Positions 42,104 to 48,884 of a DNA stretch of 51,262 nucleotides are shown here, piece by piece. Source of the stretch: Candidatus Dormiibacter spiritus (GTDB taxonomy: Bacteria > Chloroflexota > Dormibacteria > Dormibacterales > Dormibacteraceae); contig QHBT01000041.1 of NCBI GenBank assembly GCA_003244185.1, positions 1 to 51,262 on the forward strand. The letters are read 5' to 3'. Each line of letters begins with the position of its first letter. Positions within the stretch are counted from its first letter, which is position 1. The position numbers and the translations under genes are program-made. The notes beneath the pieces were generated by a model. It was not told where the DNA came from, ran no database searches, and saw only the letters and a list, made by a program, of their open reading frames with translations.

Positions 42104-43165
42104 GTGCTGCGCCCCAACCTGTACTGGCTGCTGGTTTTCGTGCCCGTCTCCCTGGCGATAGACCTGGCCCACGGGTCGCCGCTGCTCGTCTTCATCACCT
42201 GCGCGATCGCCATCGTTCCGCTGGCCGGCCTGGTCGGTCGCAGCACCGGTTCGATCGCCGCGCACTCGGGACCGAGGGTGGGCGGGCTCTTGAACGCGAC
42301 GTTCGGGAACCTGACCGAGATGATCATCGGCGTGCTGCTCGTGGCCGCGGGCGAGGTCGAGGTGGTCAAGGCCTCGCTCATCGGCTCCATCATCGGCAAC
42401 CTGGTTCTCGTCTTGGGCGCCTCTCTCTTCATCGGCGGGCTCCGCCACAAGGAGCTGCGCTTTTCCGCTCGCAGCGCCGGCCTGCAGACCGCCAGCCTGC
42501 TGCTGGCAGTGCTCGCGCTGGTCATGCCTGCCATCTTCGTCAGCACCGACCGCACAACAGGCACGGAGAGGGAGATCGTCAGCGTGGTGGTGGCAGGGGT
42601 GCTGATCCTGCTCTATGTCGCCACGCTGATCTACACCCAGGTCACCCACGCTCATCTGTTCCGTGCTGCCGAGGCCGATGAGGCCCCCGAGTGGGGCCGT
42701 CGCCAGGCGCTGCTCATCCTTGTGGCGTCGGGCGTCGTTGTGGGAGTGGAGTCCGAGCTGCTGGTTACCAGCCTGGAGCCCACCATCGCCGCCGTCGGCT
42801 TCACCAAGGTCTTCGTCGGCATCTTCGTGGTGGCTGTCATCGGGAACGCAGCGGAACACGCGTCGGCGGTGGGCTTTGCCTGGAAAAACCAGGCCGACGT
42901 GACGATGGAGATAGTGTTCGGCTCGTCGGCGCAGATCGCCATGTTCGTCGCCCCTCTGCTCATCTTCGTGAGCCTGGTCATATCGCGCCCCATGGACTTC
43001 GTCTTCAGCCCCTTCGAGATCGCAGCTGTGGGCCTCTCCACGATCATCGTCGGCCTGATCTCTCTCGACGGCCGCAGCAACTGGCTGGAGGGGCTGCAGC
43101 TGCTGGGCGCCTACGTGATCATGGCGATCTCCTTCTTCTTCGTCGGCAGCCCGCCGAGCCACTGA
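42104..43165 (+). CDS. Calcium/proton exchanger (CAX family)
   Basis: 353 residues with about eleven transmembrane helices. The two cation-binding repeats are GGLLNATFGNLTEMIIGVLL and VVAVIGNAAEHASAVGFAWK, the classic CAX c-1 and c-2 motifs. It exports Ca2+ (or Mn2+) in exchange for protons. GTG start, leaderless box TAGATT upstream. DUF559 unit B begins 31 bases after its stop. Confidence 0.93.
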   Translation: MLRPNLYWLLVFVPVSLAIDLAHGSPLLVFITCAIAIVPLAGLVGRSTGSIAAHSGPRVGGLLNATFGNLTEMIIGVLLVAAGEVEVVKASLIGSIIGNLVLVLGASLFIGGLRHKELRFSARSAGLQTASLLLAVLALVMPAIFVSTDRTTGTEREIVSVVVAGVLILLYVATLIYTQVTHAHLFRAAEADEAPEWGRRQALLILVASGVVVGVESELLVTSLEPTIAAVGFTKVFVGIFVVAVIGNAAEHASAVGFAWKNQADVTMEIVFGSSAQIAMFVAPLLIFVSLVISRPMDFVFSPFEIAAVGLSTIIVGLISLDGRSNWLEGLQLLGAYVIMAISFFFVGSPPSH

Positions 43166-43196
43166 GCAGAGGCGGTTCAGCCTGTTCGATCCCCGA

Positions 43197-43260
43197 GTAG
43201 TTGAGGCGCTCCTAGGTGGAGTCGTCCTCCCCCCGCGCCGCGGGGGGAGGTGAGGAGGGG
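43197..43260 (+). repeat. Left inverted-repeat arm of unit B
   Basis: Starts GTAGTTGAGGCGCT and contains GTCCTCCCCCCGCG and GCGGGGGGAGG. Confidence 0.8.
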
Positions 43261-43312
43261 GCGCTAACGGCCTGACTTGCGGCGGCCGGGCTCACGGTGA
43301 GAGCTTGCGTCC

Positions 43313-44008
43313 ATGGATCGTCAAACTCGTCTCCATCGAGCTGCTCGGCATCAGCGCGCCCAGGTGCTGCGGCGGGAGATGTCCAGGACCGAATGGCGGC
43401 TCTGGTCCCGCCTGCGCAGCCGGCAGCTGCCGGGACGCAAGTTTCGCCGCCAGGTTCCGCTTGGCCCCTACTTCGCCGACTTCGTCAGTTTGGACGCAAG
43501 GCTTGTGCTCGAAGTCGACGGCGACCACCACGGCGATCAGCTCGTCTACGACGCGAGGCGAGATCACTGGCTGGGCCAGATGGGCTTTCGGGTGCTGAGG
43601 TTCTGGGTGGCGGAAATTGATGAGAACCTCGAAGGTGTCATTGAGACCATCGCCGACTATCTGAGTCCATTCGGCTCGGAGGCCCCCACCTGCCTCCCCC
43701 CGCAGCCGCGGGGGGAGGACCACTCCACCCAGAAAGCGCCTCAAGTACCCGCGGATTGGACAGCTAAGCCGGCCGCCCGGTACGGAGGGGCAGGTTCCGC
43801 TTGCACGGCTGGCTGGGTAGCATTCGAGCGGCCTTGCCGAAGCTCAGCTCGCCGCCGGCGCAGCCTAGAGGTGCGGCCGAAAAGCCCAGCCGCACCTCCA
43901 GCGCCGAAGAGTCGATGCGCGAGTACACGGCGAGGGTGCTCAAGCCCTGGTCGCCCCTCGTGGTCAGCAACCGTGCCCCCTTCGAGCCTGGTCCCAAGGG
44001 CACCATGA
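43313..44008 (+). CDS. DUF559 endonuclease-like protein with read-through tail
   Basis: The first 120 residues are a full DUF559 domain: VLRREMSRTEWRLWSRLRSR, RKFRRQVPLGPYFADFVSLD, ARLVLEVDGDHHGDQL and the C-terminal RVLRFWVAEIDENLEGVIE. The fold is VSR-like PD-(D/E)XK nuclease; the ADF and EVDG blocks probably hold the metal-binding acids. After the domain the frame has no stop: it passes through the right arm (CLPPQPRGEDHSTQKAP) and about 110 low-complexity residues more, overlapping the start of otsA in another frame. The functional protein is probably the first 120-145 residues. Confidence 0.75.
   Translation: MDRQTRLHRAARHQRAQVLRREMSRTEWRLWSRLRSRQLPGRKFRRQVPLGPYFADFVSLDARLVLEVDGDHHGDQLVYDARRDHWLGQMGFRVLRFWVAEIDENLEGVIETIADYLSPFGSEAPTCLPPQPRGEDHSTQKAPQVPADWTAKPAARYGGAGSACTAGWVAFERPCRSSARRRRSLEVRPKSPAAPPAPKSRCASTRRGCSSPGRPSWSATVPPSSLVPRAP
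43684..43748 (-). repeat. Right inverted-repeat arm of unit B
   Basis: On the minus strand it starts GTACTTGAGGCGCT and contains GTCCTCCCCCCGCG and GCGGGGGGAGG, mirroring the left arm. Confidence 0.8.
43868..43898 (+). promoter_or_regulatory. Strong leader hairpin before otsA
   Basis: GAGGTGCGGC, 11-base loop, GCCGCACCTC: ten perfect pairs ending 16 bases before the otsA ATG. It could block ribosome access, stabilise the mRNA or act as an attenuator. Confidence 0.45.
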
Positions 44009-45393
44009 AGAAGGGCTCTGGCGGCTTGGTCACGGCGCTCATCACGGTGGCCGAGGCGACTGGAGCGCCCTGGGTGGCCGCTGCTCGCAGTCCCGCCGAG
44101 CGAGAGCTCGCCGGCCGCGAGCCTGCCGAGGGGCACGCGCCTGGCGGCAGCGAGATCCATTACGTGGTCACTGACGAGGAGGCCTACCGCCGCTACTACT
44201 CGGTAATTGCCAATCCCCTGCTCTGGTTCCTGCAGCACTACCTCTGGGGGCTGATCCGCGAACCGGTGATAGACGCCGAGACCTGGTCTGCCTGGGATGA
44301 CGGCTATGTGGCAGTCAACCAGGCGTTCGCCAGGAAGGTGGTGGAGGTCGCCCGACAGGTGGAGAAGCCCCCACTGATCCTGACCCAGGACTACCAGCTC
44401 TACATAGCGCCCCAGCTGATCCGGGCGAAGCTGCCGCAGGCCGCGCTGCAGCAGTTCATCCACATCCCCTGGCCGACGCCCAACTACTGGAAGGTGCTGC
44501 CCAAGTCCATGCGCGACGCGATCTTCCAAGGCATTCTGGGCAACGACCTGATCGGCTTCCAGTCCAACCTGGACGTGCGCAACTTTCTCATGAGCTGCGA
44601 GGAGCTGATGGGCCTGCGGGTGGACCACCGAGAGCGGGCGGTGCTCCATGCGGGCCGCGTCGTCTGGGTGCGGTCCTATCCGATCTCCATCGACGTTCCC
44701 GGGCTGGAAAGGCAGGCGGCAGCCGCGGGGGTGACCAAGGAGCGGGAAGCGATCCGCCAGGACCGCCCCGAGAAACTCATAGTGCGCGTCGATCGCACCG
44801 ACCCCTCCAAGAACGTCGTGCGCGGCTTTCTCGCCTACGAGCTGCTCTTGGAGCGGCACCCCGAGTGGCACGGCCGAGTCCAGTTCTATGCCTTCCTGCA
44901 GCCGTCGCGGCAGGACATCGACGCCTACCGCGATTACCTGCGCGAGATCAGGCGGACGGCGACTCGGATCAATGACCGTTTCGGGCGCAAGAGCTGGCAG
45001 CCGATCCGGCTCGAGCTGGGTGAGAGCATGCGCAGGGCACTGGCGCTGTACCAGGACTTCGACGTGCTGCTGGTCAATCCCATCTACGACGGCATGAACC
45101 TGGTCGCCAAGGAGGGCATGGTGCTGAGCGCGTTCGACGGCGCGCTGGTCCTTTCCGAGAATGCCGGCGCTCATGAGGAGCTCGGGCAGTGGGCGCTGAC
45201 TGTCAATCCCTTCGACGTGGGCGACACGGCGGAGGCTCTGCACGCCGGCCTCAAGATGTCGCGGCGGGAGCGGGCGGAGCGGCGGAATGCGATCAAAGAG
45301 CAGGTCGCAACCAACGACATCGGTCGCTGGCTCAGCCTCCAGCTGCGCGATCTCCGGGACCTGGTGCCTCCGCCCAGAGAGCCAGGCGAGTGA
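43915..45393 (+). CDS. otsA: Trehalose-6-phosphate synthase-like glycosyltransferase (GT20)
   Basis: About 492 residues. GT20 blocks: VVSNRAPFEPGPKGTMKKGS with GGLVTAL near the N-terminus, FIHIPWPTPNYWKVLP, GNDLIGFQSNLDVRNFL, VRVDRTDPSKNVVRGFLAYE and the donor-site LLVNPIYDGMNLVAKEGMVL. It makes trehalose 6-phosphate (or a related glycoside) from a sugar nucleotide and glucose 6-phosphate. Some actinobacterial relatives use other acceptors, such as glucosylglycerol synthases. ATG 43915 fits the conserved first strand; an upstream TTG 43801 lies in unconserved sequence. Confidence 0.88.
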   Translation: MREYTARVLKPWSPLVVSNRAPFEPGPKGTMKKGSGGLVTALITVAEATGAPWVAAARSPAERELAGREPAEGHAPGGSEIHYVVTDEEAYRRYYSVIANPLLWFLQHYLWGLIREPVIDAETWSAWDDGYVAVNQAFARKVVEVARQVEKPPLILTQDYQLYIAPQLIRAKLPQAALQQFIHIPWPTPNYWKVLPKSMRDAIFQGILGNDLIGFQSNLDVRNFLMSCEELMGLRVDHRERAVLHAGRVVWVRSYPISIDVPGLERQAAAAGVTKEREAIRQDRPEKLIVRVDRTDPSKNVVRGFLAYELLLERHPEWHGRVQFYAFLQPSRQDIDAYRDYLREIRRTATRINDRFGRKSWQPIRLELGESMRRALALYQDFDVLLVNPIYDGMNLVAKEGMVLSAFDGALVLSENAGAHEELGQWALTVNPFDVGDTAEALHAGLKMSRRERAERRNAIKEQVATNDIGRWLSLQLRDLRDLVPPPREPGE

Positions 45394-46090
45394 GCAGCCG
45401 GCCCCAGTCGGCCGGCCGCTCCAGCACGAGGTCGCAGGCTTGGAAGAGCTCCGGCGGGGCCTCAGCCGAGCGGATCCCGATCGCAAGGTGGGGAAGGCTC
45501 AGCCCGGAGGTGATCTCGAAGCAGCGCTGGTCACCCGTGTCGTCGCCAGCGAAGATCACCGCCTCCGGCCTGTGCGTGTCGATCTCCTCGCGAAGTGCCA
45601 GTCCCTTTTCAGCGCGGGCGGGCATAACCTCGATCACCAGCCGTCCCGGACGCCAGCGCAGGAGCGCGGGATCTGCCAAGTGGTGCACCAGGTCCTGCAG
45701 GTGCTCTCCTGCGGCCGGCGCCGCGCGGTGATGAACGCTCAGCGAGGCCGGCTTCCGGTCAAGCCGGCAGCCTGGGGGCAGTTCGGGCCGGAGAGCTTGC
45801 TCCAAGCGGCTCAGGGCCTCCAGCTCAGCCGCGTTTGGCTCGGCCAGTCCGTAGTCGCCGCGGAGGACAAGTCCCGGCACCGGCAGGAAGCGCTTCAGGT
45901 CCCCGTTGGAGCGGCCGCTCAGGATCACGACCCGGCCCAGCCGCTGGGTCAATCGGCCTAGGGCGCTGAGCGATTGGGCCCACGGCAGAGCCTCAGCAGG
46001 ATCGGAAACGATGTCGGCCAGGGTTCCGTCGTAGTCTGAAACAAGCAAAAGTCGCTGGGCTGAGACTCCGGCAAGGGCGGACTTCAGCAC
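45332..46090 (-). CDS. otsB: Trehalose-phosphatase (HAD family)
   Basis: About 252 residues. HAD motif I VSDYDGTLADI with the nucleophile Asp, motif II VVILSGR, and motif IV FAGDDTGDQRCF; the LDRKPASLSVHHR and LVIEVMPARAEKGLAL blocks are typical of OtsB. It dephosphorylates trehalose 6-phosphate. The gene converges on otsA and the two coding regions overlap by 62 bases at their 3' ends. The start is uncertain: GTG 46090 gives a normal N-terminus; GTG 46135 and ATG 46168 are possible. Confidence 0.88.
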   Translation of the reverse strand: MLKSALAGVSAQRLLLVSDYDGTLADIVSDPAEALPWAQSLSALGRLTQRLGRVVILSGRSNGDLKRFLPVPGLVLRGDYGLAEPNAAELEALSRLEQALRPELPPGCRLDRKPASLSVHHRAAPAAGEHLQDLVHHLADPALLRWRPGRLVIEVMPARAEKGLALREEIDTHRPEAVIFAGDDTGDQRCFEITSGLSLPHLAIGIRSAEAPPELFQACDLVLERPADWGRLLTRLALWAEAPGPGDRAAGG

Positions 46091-46160
46091 GGTTTCGGCC
46101 GGGCCTGTCTCCGCTCGATCGTCTGGTTGCGCCACTTGAAACCGCTGACAAGGATAGAAA

Positions 46161-48488
46161 ATGAGCATCGCCGGCACTGAGAGCTGGCGCGCGTGGTACG
46201 ACCGCCACGAAGCGCGCCTGCGCGAGCGGTTTCTAGGCTCGCCTGCTGCCACCAGCGCGCTGACCACCGCACGCCGAGTCGGGAACGCCTTCGGCTACGA
46301 GCTGCGGCAGTCGCAGCGGGCGGCGCCGAGACGGGAGCCTCTCACTGACAGCCGCGGCCGGAGGCTCCGGGCGAGTGCGGCCCAGGGCGGGGCGGTCGCC
46401 GCCTGGCATCAGCTCACGAATCCCGTGCTGCGGCCCTTTGAGACGGAGACGATCGCCTCGCCGCTGATCAAGCTGGCCATCGTCCTCTTGGCGGCGGTGG
46501 TGGGCTTCATGAGCGGGTCGATGACGTTCATCAACTTCGCCTCCACGCTGCCCGACGTTCACGGCATCACCACCCAGGCGCTGCCCGAGGACACGATCAT
46601 CTACGCGGCCGACGGCACCCAGCTCGCCGACATCCACGAGCCGGGCGCGCAGCGCTACTACCAGACGCTGCCCGCCATGGGCAGCCTCCTGCCCAGTGCC
46701 ACTGTCGCGATCGAGGACGCCAACTTCTACAAGGAGCAGGGTATCGACCCGACAGGCATCGCCCGTGCCGCGTGGATCGACTGGCGCCAGCACGGCGTGG
46801 TGCAGGGCGCGTCCACCATCACGCAGCAGCTGGTCAAGCTGAGGCTGGTCGGCAACGAGCCGTCGATCGAGCGGAAGGCCAAGGAAGCAGTGCTGGCGGT
46901 GCAGCTCGACCACAGCTATTCCAAACAGCAGATTCTGGAGCTGTACCTAAACACCATCCACTACAGCAACAACGCCCTGGGCGCGGCGGCGGCCGCCAAG
47001 CTGTACTTCCACAAGGAGACGAAGGACCTGGACCTAGCCCAGGCTTCGATGCTGGCGGGAATTCCCCAGAACCCCAACGTCAACGACCCCTTCCGGAACT
47101 GGGATCAGGCGAAGTTCAGACAGAGCCAGGTGCTGGATGCCATGGTCCGCAATAGCCTGACCACCCGCGATGCAGCCGACCAGGCCTACAACGAGGATCT
47201 GACGCCGCCGAACCACATGTTCAGGCCCACGCCAATGGTGCAGGGTCCGCCCGGCTTCACCGGCTGGGTGATCGGCCAGCTGATCCAGAGGTACGGCCGC
47301 GCTGCCACCTACGACGGAGGGCTGCGGGTGACGACGACCCTCAACCGAGCGCTGCAGGCGCAGGCGGAGAAGATCTCGCTTGACAATGTGAACGCGGACC
47401 GCAGCAAAAACATGAGCCAGGGCGCGATGGCGGCCATCGATCCCCGGTCGGGTGCGGTGATCGCGATGGTCGGCGCGGCCGACCCGAACGGTCCCGGCCA
47501 TGAGTACAACATGGCGGTGATACCGCGCAACCCGGGCTCCTCGATGAAGATCTGGACCTATACAGCCGCCATCGAGAGCCAGAAGTTCAGTGCGACCACG
47601 CCAATCGCCGACACGGCGGTAGCCGTAAAGCAGCCCGGGCAGGCGGACTGGAAGCCAGAGAACTACGATCACCGCCTCCACGGCACCTGCGCTCTGCAGG
47701 CTTGTATGGGCAACTCGCTAAACATTCCAGCAGTGAAGGTGGAACTCGGGGTGGGACTGGACAAGGTGGTCGACGTGGCGCGTCGGGCGGGAGCTCCTCC
47801 GGGGTACCCGCGTGCCGACGGCACCTATGACTACAAGGCGCCGGCCGACTCCTATCCGATAAGCACAACGCTCGGCAGCGTGTCCGAGACAGTGCTCTCC
47901 CAGGCCAACGGCGCCGCCACCATCGCGGCCATGGGTGTCTATCACCCGGCGTACGGCATCCAGACAGTAAAGACGGCGGAGGGCAAGGACGTATTTGTCG
48001 TCGACCCGGCGAAGGAAGCCAAGCAGGTGCTCGATCCGCGGGTGGCATTCATCATGGCCACGATCATGTCCGACGACAACAACCGGGTGCCGACCTTCCC
48101 GCGGGGAGTCCTGACGCTGCCCGATCGGCGCATCGCGGGCAAGACCGGTACCACAGACGATTTCAAGGACGCCTGGACTGTCGGCTACTCGCCCAGCCTG
48201 GCCAGCGCCTTCTGGTTCGGCAACACGAATTCCACACCCATGCAGCAGGGTTTCGACGCTATCTTCGCCGCCTCCCCGGCGTTCCACAACTTCATGGCCG
48301 CGGGCCTGGAGACGCTGAACGCGCCCAAGGACGAGTGGTACGGTCCGCCTCCGGGCTTGGACCAGCAGGGCGGCATCTACCTGATGCCCGGCACGAAGCC
48401 GGGCATGACACCACCCGCCCTGCCGGCCTGGGCGATCAGCTCCGGCACTCCAACCCCCAAGCCGACCCCGAAGAAACCTGGCGGCTGA
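46161..48488 (+). CDS. Class A penicillin-binding protein (glycosyltransferase-transpeptidase)
   Basis: 775 residues. A cytoplasmic arm of about 110 residues precedes a single transmembrane segment (LIKLAIVLLAAVVGFM). The GT51 domain has VAIEDANFYKEQGIDPTG with the catalytic Glu, GASTITQQLVKL and SYSKQQILELYLNTI. The transpeptidase domain has SxxK in PGSSMKIWTY, SxN in GNSLNIPAVKV and KTGTT in AGKTGTTDDFKD. The tail is rich in proline, threonine and lysine. It builds and cross-links peptidoglycan at the outer membrane face. Start at ATG 46161, head to head with otsB. Confidence 0.95.
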   Translation: MSIAGTESWRAWYDRHEARLRERFLGSPAATSALTTARRVGNAFGYELRQSQRAAPRREPLTDSRGRRLRASAAQGGAVAAWHQLTNPVLRPFETETIASPLIKLAIVLLAAVVGFMSGSMTFINFASTLPDVHGITTQALPEDTIIYAADGTQLADIHEPGAQRYYQTLPAMGSLLPSATVAIEDANFYKEQGIDPTGIARAAWIDWRQHGVVQGASTITQQLVKLRLVGNEPSIERKAKEAVLAVQLDHSYSKQQILELYLNTIHYSNNALGAAAAAKLYFHKETKDLDLAQASMLAGIPQNPNVNDPFRNWDQAKFRQSQVLDAMVRNSLTTRDAADQAYNEDLTPPNHMFRPTPMVQGPPGFTGWVIGQLIQRYGRAATYDGGLRVTTTLNRALQAQAEKISLDNVNADRSKNMSQGAMAAIDPRSGAVIAMVGAADPNGPGHEYNMAVIPRNPGSSMKIWTYTAAIESQKFSATTPIADTAVAVKQPGQADWKPENYDHRLHGTCALQACMGNSLNIPAVKVELGVGLDKVVDVARRAGAPPGYPRADGTYDYKAPADSYPISTTLGSVSETVLSQANGAATIAAMGVYHPAYGIQTVKTAEGKDVFVVDPAKEAKQVLDPRVAFIMATIMSDDNNRVPTFPRGVLTLPDRRIAGKTGTTDDFKDAWTVGYSPSLASAFWFGNTNSTPMQQGFDAIFAASPAFHNFMAAGLETLNAPKDEWYGPPPGLDQQGGIYLMPGTKPGMTPPALPAWAISSGTPTPKPTPKKPGG

Positions 48489-48884
48489 TCCCTCTGCCTG
48501 ACACCTCAGCTCAGGCTATGTCAGAGCCGGTCGAGGAACGCCAGACGGGCGGGACAGCGGAGTGGGAGCCGGTCCCGGTGGCACGGCTTTCAGAAGCTAT
48601 CTCCGATTTCCACCAACCCCTGCCCAGGGCGGACGTTATTCAGATCAAGCGCATGGCATCGAACCGATCCGATCCCTGATTTGGATCACGATGCTCGCAC
48701 TGATCGATGCCTGACCGGCCGTTGCCGTCTCGAAGGGTCACCAGGCGAGCCGGCTAAACGCTGTGTGTGATACAGTCAGATTCGACTAATCTGCCGGAAG
48801 GCGCAAGCCAAAGTACGCGGGACTGGTCGAATCGATCAACCGCGGAAAGGCGTCAAGCCCAGCGTCTGCTGAGGGGGACTTGAA
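48489..48884. other. 396-base intergenic region with a small possible gene and leader hairpins
   Basis: A 53-codon frame occupies 48518-48679 (listed separately). Downstream are four small hairpins in a row before the repeat-protein start: CAGATT/AATCTG (48777-48793), a GGC-GCAA-GCC tetraloop (about 48799-48808), a composite CGCGG...CCGCG stem (about 48816-48845) and CAGC/GCTG (about 48860-48871). No known riboswitch class was matched. Confidence 0.4.
48518..48679 (+). CDS. Possible 53-residue protein, unknown
   Basis: ATG to TGA, 53 codons, 30 bases after the penicillin-binding protein stop. The peptide is hydrophilic (EPVPVARLSEAISDFHQPLP) with no membrane segment or recognisable domain. 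Coding status is uncertain. Confidence 0.3.
   Translation: MSEPVEERQTGGTAEWEPVPVARLSEAISDFHQPLPRADVIQIKRMASNRSDP

Larger units (their letters stand above)
43197..43748. mobile_element. Putative DUF559 mobile unit B, flanked by long inverted repeats
   Basis: About 552 bases between the cax stop and otsA. The ends are inverted repeats of about 64 bases with roughly 85% identity by eye and an inner CCTCCCCCCGCG...CGGGGGGAGG hairpin. It contains one DUF559 gene. The arm sequence differs from unit A but the organisation is the same: outer GGCG-containing end, GC hairpin, DUF559 frame running into the right arm. Confidence 0.55.

Noticed and set aside
43741-45486. Minus-strand open frame of 581 codons opposite otsA
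   Set aside because: The otsA strand carries the full set of GT20 motifs; the opposite frame has none and reads through the DUF559 unit B edge.
48777-48845. Cyclic-di-GMP-I riboswitch
   Set aside because: GCGCAAGCC and a nearby hairpin are suggestive, but the characteristic GGGACGCAAAGCC junction and the closing P1 stem are not there.
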